A stretch of 64,000 nucleotides of DNA from Brachionus rotundiformis (lineage: Eukaryota > Rotifera > Eurotatoria > Ploima > Brachionidae). Position 1 is the stretch's first letter, and each line of letters starts with the position of its first letter. Where the stretch lies: the NCBI GenBank assembly GCA_016802295.1, contig JAESIW010000200.1:4216327-4280326 (forward strand), in the 5' to 3' direction. The position numbers were made by a program, and so were the translations under genes. The notes below the pieces were generated by a model. That model saw only the letters and a program-made list of their open reading frames with translations, did not search any database and was not told where the DNA came from. Shown piece after piece: positions 23,408 to 34,339 of this stretch.

Positions 23408-25519
23408 ATGGAATATTTATGCTTTTTATAATATAATTTTTATGTTTTTTATTCAAAGTTTTAATAAAATGAAGTAAATAATTTAAACAAATTTCGAAAG
23501 AATTTGAATTTTTAATACCTCTATATTGAAAGATTTGTCATTTTTTCAAAAAATTATTTTGTTTTATCATTTTTAATAATTTAAAATTCTTTACTTATTT
23601 TCATAATTGACAATTCCTATAAGCAATCATTTTAAGAATCAAATTTATTTATCTAATAAAGATATTATTCTTTTTCAATTTAAAATAAAATAATTAAATT
23701 ATCAAGTTTCGGTAGATTTTGACAAGCTTTGGAAAGCTAATTGCAAAGAGCAAAGATTTAATGTTTGCAAACGCCCGAAGTTGATTAGGACACTCGCAAA
23801 AGTCGGCACTTATTAAAGAACTTAAGCTTTTAATTTTACTATGACAAAAGATAAATTATTCATGCTCCAACGACTTGGTCCGTAACCAAAATTATTTAAT
23901 CAAAATTTTGATTTCTAGTATCTCTCAACAATTTAATTAGCTGCAAAATTAACAAAACGTAGTGAGCGCCTCTTAAAAATCAAACTTGAAAAGTCTAGTC
24001 ATTAGTGCAATTATCTACCTACCTATAAAGAGTTTATTCTGATTTTTAATTATGACACGGACAGGAATAAAATAATGATACGCTTCTTTCTAAATTGAAG
24101 CAATTTTGCCAATTCTCTCATGGATCCTGTTGTGCTAGAGAAAAATTCACAATTTTTTTTTAATCACTGTGGTAGTCCGATTGAATTCTATCACATATAC
24201 TGTCATTTTAAGAAAAGCTATCATTTTGACGCCAATAGCAGAGAAAAAAATCGAATTGTTCGCTTTGAAAATTTCAATTTAATTATCTCGAATTAGGTAT
24301 TAGAAGTAAGAATAGATAATTACAGCCAATATATCTAACGGGTAGTATTTCTACTAAGGCAAAGCGAAACATTATACAATCAGTTTGTTTATTCCATATT
24401 CGGAATTTTAGGTCCACTTGCAATACTTTCTCATAGTTAATAGAACGTTTTAAAATTCTCACAAAATATATCCATTTTGAAATTGTTACGTGATTAATTG
24501 ATTAATTTGGTGAAAATTTGCACTAATTTGAATTCGGCACAGACCATTCATTAACTATCTCTCATTGACTAGGTTTTCCATTGCATTTAATTGATAAATT
24601 ATAGCTGGGAAATTGTGCGACAGATTCGAATTTTTTCTTAATGGGAATAGTTCTGATAAAAGTTATCTATTTTTCAGCTACCTGGCTTTTTTTTCTCATG
24701 ACAAATTTAGCGTTGAGAACTCAATATTGATTGAATATTGAGTAAAAGCAAAATAGCGGCTCTTTATTACTAATTAGTTTGTTTATATTCTATTCCCGTG
24801 CTTGCATGAATATAAAAAAAGATCAGCACATATTGAAAGGCATCAAAATCAGAAAATAGAAAATTAATTAAAAAAAATCACAGCGTGAGGATACAGAAAA
24901 AGATCTGAATATTTTTTAAAAGTAGGAAATTTTTGCTAGCACGACATTCAGTTTAGAAAAAAGGTATATACAAGGCATCTTCAAACTATTTCAAGTGTTA
25001 TATGTCTATTACAGTATTGAATAGATTGAATAGGCTCGCTTTCCTACTATTCGAGGAATTTGCGGACTGTTTGATTTCATTTGAATAGATAATTCTAGGT
25101 TTGGGACTTACCAGTTGAATATTTGCATCTTCCATTTACCTAGACTTTTAATGTGTGCTAAAATTTAGATTAAAATCTCTTTTGTTTGATGATTAAATTG
25201 AGTTTTATTTTCTCTCTTTCTCTCTCTCTCTCGCTTGCTAAAGTCGTTGCTCTTTGATTGACCATTCCAGATAAGCTAAATATTTTAATTTTTTTCCAAA
25301 AATAAACAAATGATAGAAATTTTTAATTAGGTGGAGTCCAAACACTGACCAAAAAAAAACTTTTAATTTCGCTAATGAAAATTTTTTAATTGGACAAGTT
25401 TTATTCAGGTTTTATATTTTTTTATTGGTCTATTGATTAATCTATAGGCTTATATTTATTTGTTTATTTGTTTAATTTAGAAGAAAAAACTTGAAAATAA
25501 AATACGATTTCAGTTTAAA
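23408..25519. other. Intergenic region upstream of Dlx, no gene seen
   Basis: 2.1 kb with no coding-quality ORF. It is less extreme in base composition than other spacers in places (for example 23720-24320 and 24900-25150) and is the likely cis-regulatory region of Dlx. A small perfect hairpin sits at 24719-24743 and a CT-repeat at 25211-25233. Confidence 0.5.
25211..25233. promoter_or_regulatory. CT/GA repeat tract near the Dlx promoter
   Basis: A nearly continuous CT run about 290 bp upstream of the Dlx ATG. GA/CT repeats upstream of developmental genes can bind GAGA-type factors and keep promoters open in other animals. Here that role is inference; it may be a plain microsatellite. Confidence 0.3.
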
Positions 25520-27158
25520 ATGAAACAAATACAAGAAACTCCATTGACAAATGGTCTTGCTGTTTCGACCGACTTTGCGAACGGCGCTGACTATATGGTG
25601 AAAATTTCGCCAAACACCTACAACAAGTCATTGTCAAGCTTGTCCAGCTCATCAATATCGAGTTCATCTTCGCCAGTTCTGAACTCGACTCAGTTCTACA
25701 ATCCGGAACTTCAGTATCAAAACTACTACTATCCGAACTATCAGTTCAGTACCTTGAACCCGGTGGCTTCCTATAACACCGTCAACTCCGACCAAACTTT
25801 ACCAGCTCCTTATCCAGAACATTACTCAAACACTCAAGCGAAAATGTCTTCGTCATCTTCTTCAGCCTCTTGCTCTCCATCCTCAACTTCTTCATTCAAC
25901 CAATCGTCAACTCCACCAATTAATACATTTTCTAGTTTTGGCAACAATTACCAGAACAATGTATATGTTCAGCAAGCTTCACCGTCATTTCAACATCAGT
26001 CACAGATCAGCCTGAAAAGCGAGAATGTGGACAAGTTAAGCAATGAGAAAAAGAGTGTTGGCAGAGGCAAGAAAATGCGCAAACCGAGAACCATTTACTC
26101 CAGCTGCAATTTAATCCAACTTAACAGAATTTTCCAGCGCAAGCAATATTTGGCTTTGCCTGAGAGAGCTGAGCTAGCAGCTTCTCTGGGACTGACTCAA
26201 ACTCAAGTAGGTTACTTTTTTAGTTGATCAAAAAGCTGATAAGGTGACACAAACACACCGAAATTGCATAAGCATCGCCAAAAGCTTAAGTAGACTTAAG
26301 TAACTTGGTTTAAAGAGATGAGATCTAGATAAGAGATTAGGGCCACATGCTAGATTAAGTAATTGAGTCGGATACATAGAAAAAAATGACATTTTTATCT
26401 TCCATTTCTAATCTTTAATCTTTTAGGTAAAAATTTGGTTCCAAAACAAACGATCCAAATTCAAGAAAATAATGAACAAGCAACAAAAGGGTGGAAAGGT
26501 AGAAAATTTAAACGAAAATTCAAACCAATTTAGTGAAGAACATGAAATGGGTGACGAAGAAAAAACTAATGACGTGAGCGAAAGCGACTGTGAAGATGAA
26601 GAGAACATGCCAAATCGACCAGAGTTGAACAAAAAAGACGATGATGGCAGCATGGCACAAGGCAGTGAACCACAAACTGAACCAAAACTCTCTACGTCAT
26701 CATACTTGTCAGAATCACTTTCCACAGCGTCAAATTCACCGAGCTCTTTGTCGCCAGTGGCTCAGCCAGCAGTAGCCGCGGTTACATCATCGGCTTTATC
26801 AGCTAATAATAGCGATGCAATAAACAATTGGAACAATACGTACACAAATTACGTAAATTATCCGAATTCGAACATATACGCTATGAATCCAGCTGGGTAC
26901 AACCAAAATTTTCATCAATTTAACATGATTCAGCCTCTATCAGCTTCATCGCCTGGCTTGCTAGCTAATAATAATGTAGACAAAGCATACAACTATTTTA
27001 ATCAAACAACCACGCCAGCCAGTGCTTATAATTATCAGTTTTACAACGCCAATAGCCAATATACACAATCAACATCGGCTGGAATTTATCCCAATTATCA
27101 AACTAATTATGCTAGCAACCAGAGCTTTGTTCAGTCGGGAGAACCAACTTGGAGCTAG
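25520..27158 (+). CDS. Dlx: Distal-less (Dlx) homeobox transcription factor, 472 aa
   Basis: Two exons: 25520-26206 and 26427-27158. The homeodomain is residues 186-245: RKPRTIYSS in the N-terminal arm, QYLALPERAELAASLGL in helices 1-2, and VKIWFQNKRSKFKK in helix 3 with Gln at homeodomain position 50 and Asn at 51. The ALPERAELAASLGLTQTQ block is diagnostic of Dlx. The single intron (220 nt) falls between homeodomain residues 44 and 45, the conserved site of the Dlx homeobox intron. The usual upstream Dlx intron is absent. Flanks are long Ser/Asn/Tyr/Gln-rich tracts, with an acidic segment after the homeodomain and a C-terminus of GEPTWS. Dlx proteins bind TAATT-type sites and pattern appendages, nervous system and sensory organs. 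A possible polyadenylation signal AATAAA is at 27251-27256. Confidence 0.97.
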
Positions 27159-28524
27159 TTACAATTTTTTCAAAAATATTATTTAAAAATAATTTAATTG
27201 TAAAAATTTTCGGGATTAAATGCTACAAAATTTTTGTTCATAAGTACCATAATAAAGAAAGTAAACAAGAATGTGTAAATATATGATTGACAAGCTTTTT
27301 TTTTTCATGTGAATTGATTCATTTTGATATTAATTTTTGATTTTGTGTTCTTTTTTTTTGTGAAATTTTTTATTTATTTTTTTAAAAATAAAAAATACTA
27401 ATAAATATTTTAAAAAATAAATGTCTTAATTAAAAACTAAATTTTTGAATTTAAAGAGTATTTAAAAAAATAATAAAATTTAATTCCATTTAAATTTCAA
27501 GTAAAAGGAAGAAATGATATTTAAAAAGAAACCTTTTTTAGATAAAAAATATTCATTCTGGAACTTGAATAGAATGTTTAAGATAATTTAAAAATTTATT
27601 TAGGTTTATACAAAATAAAAATATTGAAGACATGTGCAAACTTAATGAATGATGACCACAAATCGAATAAATTCAGTCTGGAACTTTTTTTGAGTGACAT
27701 TAGTGTCTAATCAAATTATTAACCTAAGGATTAGGTTTTTAGCCCGAAGAACTATTTTGAGTATCTAATATTTTTGGGTCATCTAAAAGCCAAGTGGAAT
27801 CACGCTATAATTTACGTGTTTTAGTTTAGATTCAATAATTCGATAAGATTCAAACAATTTAAAATACGATCAATTCTTGGGCCGATTTGAATATTTGATA
27901 AGTACAAAAGTCCGAGTTTTCAGAGTGTCGATGCCAATTGTTAATCAGTTCTAATTAGCTCTAGGTAATTGTTATCGCTTAATCTTTATTATTTAAATAT
28001 TCTCTTTATAAAGAAAATCAATTGCATAACATATTTTAACTCTTATCTATATTTGGCATCTATTGCCCAATTTAGAATGACATTTTCTTGCTTAAAACAA
28101 TATTATAAAATTTTGTTTTGCTTGGGTAAATTTCAATTAGATAACAACTCTTCAAAACATACAAAGTAAAAGAAAAATACTTGTATACAATCAAACTTTA
28201 TGGAAACAAATCGATTAATATTCTCTTGCTCAAAATAGTCATTTCTTGCCTAAAGCAAAAGTAATTTTTAAGTTAATTTGAATAAATCAAGGAAATTCTC
28301 CATTCAAATTGTAATTGTTTGGAAAGAACATAACAATTAGTTTTTGTACAAATGCAGTCAGCTATGTTTCTTGAGCGTCAATCAATGTCAAAACTAAGGA
28401 AATTTATTATCTGTTTATAGGATAATTGATATTCTAAATTAATAAAAAAATTATTTATTATCTTGTTTAAAAAGAGAGTTAATTTTGGATTCAAAAAAAT
28501 TTTAAAGACAATTTGTTCGTAATT
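27159..28524. other. 3' flank of Dlx and intergenic, no gene seen
   Basis: Contains the Dlx 3'UTR with AATAAA at 27251 and then AT-rich spacer. A 66-codon ORF at 27969-28169 is of low quality and is not supported. Confidence 0.5.
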
Positions 28525-28876
28525 TGTAACTTAATTATATTGCCTTTTTAAAGCTTATATAATGTTCAAAAATCACACATATTTTAGAAATTTAAAAATT
28601 TTATTTTTGTTTCTAAAAATTAAAATGGTAGTATAATTATCGTTATAATTTATTTAAAAAGAACTTAATCATTAATTTGGTGGGATTTTAGAAGATTTTG
28701 GATAACTCTTAAACTCGCAGAAGATAGATCGAGCAAAAAAATTATATTGACAAAATATATAATAATTACAAAAAATATTTATTCTTTAAATAAAATTTTC
28801 TAAAATTTATCGCTTAAATTGATATTCAGTCTAGAAAATATTACAATAAAAAAGAAATCTGAGACTGCTTACTTAA
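28525..28876. repeat. Dispersed repeat family, copy 1 (~350 bp)
   Basis: Direct-orientation relative of 32301-32680. Shared blocks include CTTAATTATAT, CCTTTTTAAAGCTTAT, a GGTGGGATTTT/AGAAGATTTTGGAT block, TTTATTCTTTAAAT and a GAGACT end. Copies differ by many substitutions and indels, so they are old. There is no ORF. The family nature (MITE, SINE or segmental copy) is unknown. Confidence 0.8.
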
Positions 28877-29181
28877 AATAAATTTTTAAAAAATTTTATC
28901 TCTTATTTCAGAGATTAAAATAAGAAATTATATTGACCAAATATTTAATTAATTTTAGTTTTTGTGTAACATATTTATTAACATTAACAAAATATTTTTT
29001 AAATAAATATCATTTTTATTAAATTTATTTAATATTTTTAATCTAGATAAAAAAACTAATTTTAGGGTTAATTTTAGTTTTTCAACTTTACGTTTTTAAC
29101 TTTTCGTAATGAAGATTCATTACTTCATAATTTAAATTACATTATTTTTTGAAAATTGTATCAAGAAATAAATGTAAAAAA

Positions 29182-29252
29182 TGCACTGGCCGGGAATCGA
29201 ACCCGGGCCGCCCGCGTGGCAGGCGAGCATTCTACCACTGAACCACCAGTGC
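29182..29252 (-). tRNA. tRNA-Gly (anticodon GCC)
   Basis: 71-nt cloverleaf on the minus strand. The acceptor stem GCACTGG pairs with CCAGTGC and the discriminator is A. A box TGGTTCAGTGGT, anticodon loop CTGCCAC (GCC) and B box GGTTCGATTCC are present. A run of Ts follows on the minus strand (29175-29181 read in reverse), a Pol III terminator. No intron. Confidence 0.97.
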
Positions 29253-29496
29253 TTAATTAAAATCAATCTTATAGGAAATATTGATATTATTTTCGTGGTA
29301 TTTTTCATTATAAATAGTCTTAATTACAAAATGAAAACTTCAATAGTAACTTTTTTAACATAATTACAAATAATCAACATGTATTATACAATCAATTTTG
29401 ACTAATATCATAACAATTTATGATATTTTAAAATTTATCAAAATCGTTTCTAGTTAAATTGAAGCTAAAATGGTTTAATAATTTTTAATTATTATA

Positions 29497-29706
29497 ATGA
29501 TAAAATTTAACACAAATGAACTTATTTATATGTTCAGCAATCTATTTTATTTTTTAAAAGCTGTTTGTTTCAACAAGCTTAAGGAAAGATACGAAAGTCA
29601 GAGCCTTCTTACAGACCAAGATTTAAAAAGATTAATAATTTTAAGTTTGGATAGATTGAAAGATTTGAAAACGATCAAGTGCAAAAGATTTGGACGTAAT
29701 AAATAA
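29497..29706 (+). CDS. Hypothetical 69-aa ORF
   Basis: Lies between the two tRNA genes. The second half (KLKERYESQSLLTDQDLKRL) looks like an amphipathic charged helix and has better composition than chance ORFs here. The N-terminal third is Phe/Leu-rich. An acceptor-like TTTTTTAAAAG precedes CTGTTTGTTTC, so it could be a last exon. No family recognised and no partner exons found. Confidence 0.2.
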   Translation: MIKFNTNELIYMFSNLFYFLKAVCFNKLKERYESQSLLTDQDLKRLIILSLDRLKDLKTIKCKRFGRNK

Positions 29707-29891
29707 AAAAACACGATGAAAAATTCAAATAAAAAAACAAAAAAATATACAAAAAAACAAATCTAGCATTGAATGTTAACAAAATACCCTTCTTTTTCAA
29801 ATTATTAAATTTAAGAAATTTAGATATTATTTTAAACGTTTTATTATATAAATTTGATGCTTAGACTGAAAATTTTATAAGCCAAAAATTT

Positions 29892-29908
29892 CGTCCCTAG
29901 GTGTATTC

Positions 29909-29945
<37 letters not shown>

Positions 29946-29965
29946 GCCGATTGCGCCATAGAGAC
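29892..29965 (-). tRNA. tRNA-Asn (anticodon GTT)
   Basis: 74-nt cloverleaf on the minus strand. The acceptor stem GTCTCTA pairs with TAGGGAC (one G-T pair). D-arm TGGCGCAATCGG, anticodon loop CTGTTAA (GTT) and T-arm with GGTTCGAATAC are present. A TTTTT terminator follows a few bases beyond the 3' end. No intron. Confidence 0.97.
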
Positions 29966-30092
29966 TGTTATCTTTCAGTATGTTAGAATCAACCAGAAGA
30001 AAGAATAGAATTAAAAAAATAAAATTTTATTAAATTTCTAAAAATTAATACTTTACAGTTTTAAAAACAAACTAAATAATCTTAAACATTGA

Positions 30093-31959
30093 TTATTTAC
30101 TCTCGGAATGTGCTAAATTTTCACTTTGTTTATTAGATGTTTCACTATTTAAAATAGTTTCTCCTGGATTTAAATTTCTTTCAAAGTTAATGTCCTCATC
30201 TGTCACTTCATTATTGTTCGATCGAGGCTCATTTTGGGAAACTTGAAAATTGTTAACATTAGCTGAGACTGAAACAGACTCAAGACCTATATCAGAAGTT
30301 ACTCTAGACGGTTCTGCTTCAGCTGTTGCGTCTACAGCTGAATTACGGAATATCCGTCTAACTCTCATATTTATAAATCGTTGACAGAAGTTCTGGGTTC
30401 TTTGTAGCTTGAATTTTTTTAAATTCTTATTATTAGGCTTAGTTAGATTATTTTACCTCAATACCACATGCTTGAATGATATTAATTTTACACATCGGAC
30501 AATTGCGATGTTCTAGAAGCCAGAGGTCAACATCTTTTTGATGAAAATAATGTCTGAAAGGATAAATATTCAAATTTATACCAACATTAATTCAAATATT
30601 AATCAAACCCGCATGGCAATTCTCTAATTTGATCATTTTCTTGATAATTTTCTAAGCATATTGCGCATGTTTCGGTTATTTCCTTTAGATTATTAAATCT
30701 ATTTGACTTAGAGTTTATTTTTTATTTAAATTTACTTTGTCTCCATTTGTTATTTTTCTTACTTCCATTTTAGCTAAGGCTTTTAAAGTAGCTTTTTTGA
30801 GTTTGTCCTTTTTTAAAAATTATTTTTAAGATAAAAAATAAAAAATTCAAATTCGTTTTGATCAAAAACTTTTCTTTTTTTATGTGGATTTTTACTGCTG
30901 TTATGTCATTATTGAAAAATAAGCAAGACATAAATCCGAAAAATCCTGAATGGTAAAAGAGATGGGTATAATTATAAATTCTGAAAATTAGATCCTTTTG
31001 TTTATCGATTATTAAAATAAAAAGTTAAATGAATCATTTTTTTTTAATTTATAAAGAATCTTATTAAAAATGCAAAATAAATTCATATCTTCATTATGAG
31101 TTTTTATGTCCTAACAGATTAGTGAAAATTTCAGTTAAAACTGATATAAATCAATTTCGATAATTTTTAAAATATTCAAATATTTAAAATTTATTTACAT
31201 CGAGACGTTTTTTTGTATTCAGATAACGAAATTTTTGAATATAATACACACTTAACCAAATAAATGTGACAAGAACAACGCTTAAGAAAGCAAACGCAAC
31301 GAAATATACACTTGATTTAGACGGCAAACTTCCACTCTGGATAAAATCAACTGGGCCTGGTTTAATTGAAATAAACACGGTTGATTGAGTCACTAATTTT
31401 TTAAGCAAATTTCCTATATATTCAGATACCATAACACTTGGTATAGATGTATCTTTAATTCAAAATCAACTCTTATTTTCATATTAAAAATTTAAAATTC
31501 TTTTTTACTTTTTATAAACATTGTAATTACATTTATGTCATTGTTGTAAATTAATATAGCCGATGCTTTGTTAGCAACTGCTATTTGAACTTTCCTTTCG
31601 AAAGTACATACACCTCTGCTCACTAGTACAATATAATTTTTTGGTAAATTTGCATTGATGTAATTTGAGCAACCATTGTTAGTTAATGTTTGATTCTCTT
31701 TGGAATCAATAAGGTTATCATCTTTATTTTGAGCCTCAATTAATTGACCATATACTTCGTAAATTGGCGAATATAGACTGTATAACGCTGAATCTGAAAA
31801 TATGATATTTCTGTCTGAATCATCTGATCCTGAAGATGCTATTGAAGTTACATTTAAAATTGTCCATCTTTTTTGTAGAGACAAGGCCGTATTAAAACGG
31901 GCCATTGCTATTATTAATAAAAAATTCATTAAACACTTAAAATCTGGAAGAGACCTCAT
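30093..31959 (-). CDS. PA-TM-RING E3 ubiquitin ligase A (RNF13/goliath type), 420 aa
   Basis: Exons on the minus strand: 31959-31509, 31452-31199, 30807-30736, 30682-30609, 30553-30457, 30407-30093. Order: signal peptide (LMNFLLIIAMARFNTALS), a luminal protease-associated domain (VSRGVCTFERKVQIAVANKA, IPSVMVSEYIGNLL), one transmembrane helix (FVAFAFLSVVLVTFIWLSVYY), a basic juxtamembrane stretch and a RING-H2 finger (ETCAICLENY, LPCGHYFHQ, CPMC). The Ser/Asn-rich cytosolic tail ends with SESK. Members ubiquitinate substrates at endosomes or other endomembranes. The short intron before the RING exon has two acceptors 24 nt apart in the same phase; 30682 gives a 53-nt intron of normal size, 30706 an implausible 29-nt one. 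A tandem paralogue lies at 34340-36347. Confidence 0.9.
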
Positions 31960-32300
31960 TATGACCGACTTTGTTAGACTTTCACTCTTTTTCTCGCTTT
32001 ATGCTTCTTTTCGTTTAGTTAAATAATTCAGCATACCAATTATTATGAGTTATGCGAATTTTTGTTGGATGATTTAACCTTTTTTTTGCTTTTATTACAA
32101 ATTCTCTATTATGAATTTAGTTCTTTTTTTAAATTTTTTCGAAAGCCAAAGTTTTTAAATTTTGTTATTCTAAATAAATTTAAAATTTTAATAGAATTTT
32201 AATTTATTTTTTCCAAATTACACCCTTGCTCAAAAGAAAGTCAAAAAATTAATTTCTTGGATTAAATTTTTATTAATAATTTCTAGCTAGAATCGAAATT
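31960..32300. other. 5' flank of RING ligase A, no gene seen
   Basis: AT-rich sequence upstream of the start at 31959. An overlapping plus-strand frame (31802-32026) is the shadow of exon 1. The promoter is presumably here; no motif stands out. Confidence 0.5.
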
Positions 32301-32680
32301 GTTACTTAATTATATAGCCTTTTTAAAGCTTATCTAATGTTCCAAAATCACAAATTCTAGATAATTTTAGGAAATTTTAATTTTTTTCTTATAATTAATA
32401 TGATATTTGGTATTATTATCGCTATAATACATTTACAAAGAATTTTATCATTATTTTGGTGGGATTTTTGGAAGATTTTGGATTACTCTTTAATTTGCAG
32501 AGGATAAAGTAAAAAATTAAATTGACCAAATAAATAATAACTTTTAAGCAATTAAATTAAATAATTGCATAAAATGTTTATTCTTTAAATGAAATTTTCT
32601 TAAATTTATCGCTAAAATTGGAGATAATTTAGCCAAGAAAATATTATAATAAAAAAGACATTTGAGACTATCACTTAACT
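32301..32680. repeat. Dispersed repeat family, copy 2 (~380 bp)
   Basis: Same orientation and same block order as 28525-28876, with an insertion of about 25 bp near 32545-32570. Non-coding. It lies in the spacer between the two RING ligase paralogues. Confidence 0.8.
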
Positions 32681-34339
32681 TTAATTAAATTGTTATAGAA
32701 TATTAACCCTTTTTTTGTTTTTTATTATGAAATAATTTATGAAAGAAACGCCTTCGTTTGAGCCTTCATGCATTGGAAATAAGACTAAAATTAATTTTAT
32801 TATCAAAAATAATATCTGCACTTGAAAAAAAAACTAAACAACCAGATTTAAATTATTTACATAATAAAAAATTTTAAATATAAAACTTGTATACAAAATT
32901 ACATCTTTTTAATATAAGACAAACAGATGTTCTTAATTCTTAACTAAATTAGCCTATTTTATTTACGTTACTTTAAATAGCATGCTCTTAGAGATTGAAT
33001 AAATTGAAGTTTTATTTTAATTATCATTAAAAATTATAAATATTCTCGTAATTTTAATAAAAGTACATTTTGTTTCCTAGTAACAGTATATCTTATATAT
33101 TGAATTAAAAAATCAATTTATATAATAATTCTAAAAATTTAAAAAAAAATTGATAAATTATGAAATTCTTATTTATTTTTAAAAATTAGTAAATAAATTT
33201 ATAATTAATAAGGGCAATTTAGAAATCAGTAACCAAAGATTTGTTTTCTTTCGCTTTATTGTTTCAACTAGAAAATATTAAACAACAGAAGAGAGAATTT
33301 TTGGAAAAATTAGAATTTTTTTTGAACAAAATAAAAATCTAGTTTTTATTTTATATTGGTGAATTATTTTTAATCAAATTAAAAACAAGCATAGAACCAT
33401 GAAAAAAATAAAATAGAAAATTCTTTGTAATCAAATTTATTTTTTAAATATTTAGCTCTGAAAAATTTAAAAATAGACCGACTATGCATTTAGTATCCTT
33501 GTTCAATAAGTCATGTCCTTATTTAAATTTGATTTAGAAATTTAGTAAAAGATCTAATTTTTAAAAAGTTTGCTATAATTTTAGTTTCTTTCAAAAAATT
33601 AATAACCCATATTTAGTATTGAAATTACGATAAAATTTTGGCTTGATAACAGATTTTTTGGTTTTTATTTTACCAAAAAATTCATTCTTCCGAACATAAT
33701 TGTTAGATAAAAATTCAAAAAGGTATGTTAAAAACACCTTAGAAAAGTTTGAAAATTCAATTAAATTCAAAAAGTTTAAAAAAAAAAAAAAACTTGACAT
33801 AAGAAGAATATAATTATTTATTTTAATAAAAAATATTGAGATTATATAAACATATATAAACAAACATGTGAATATAAATAATGAAAATTACGCTCAAAAA
33901 GGAAACAAATTTGCTATAAATCAAATTAAGCATTTATAATTATAATTTAAATTTTAATTATTGATTAATAGATAGAAATGTATTAAATAACAAGGTAGGT
34001 ACGCACGTTTTTTTAAATATGTCTAATAGAGCTAATGATCCTAAAATAAAAAAGAACCTAAATAAAATTAAAATAAGTTTCAAAATTCAGTTGGCTTCAT
34101 AATTTTGATTATTCTTACTTGTTTATTTTACCTTAAGTAAACAGTTTTTAATATTGATTGATAAAATAAATTCACATTATTTATTAATCATCTGATACCA
34201 TTTATATCACATTCACATTGAGTGCTAAAATTTTAAACTAAACCAATCTTTTAATTATTAAACAAAATTAAAATACTAAAAAATGGAATTATAATTTATT
34301 ATTGATTTGGAAGAATTTAAACATTTACAAAAAAAAATT
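32681..34339. other. Spacer between the RING paralogues, no gene seen
   Basis: AT-rich. The minus-strand ORF 33591-33863 is Phe/Asn/Lys low complexity and was rejected. Confidence 0.5.

Noticed and set aside
24719..24743. Perfect 10-bp hairpin (ACTCAATATT, 5-nt loop) upstream of Dlx
   Set aside because: Arms this short and AT-rich are expected by chance in 64 kb.
29181..29363. Plus-strand ORF beginning with HWPGIEPGP
   Set aside because: The common false ORF produced by the reverse complement of a tRNA gene; here tRNA-Gly at 29182-29252.
30682..30735. 29-nt intron in RING ligase A
   Set aside because: GT-AG borders and phase allow it, but the acceptor 24 nt further in the same phase gives a normal 53-nt intron, matching paralogue B.
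33591..33863. 90-codon minus-strand ORF
   Set aside because: Low-complexity Phe/Asn/Lys/Ile frame over homopolymer runs; no protein-like features.
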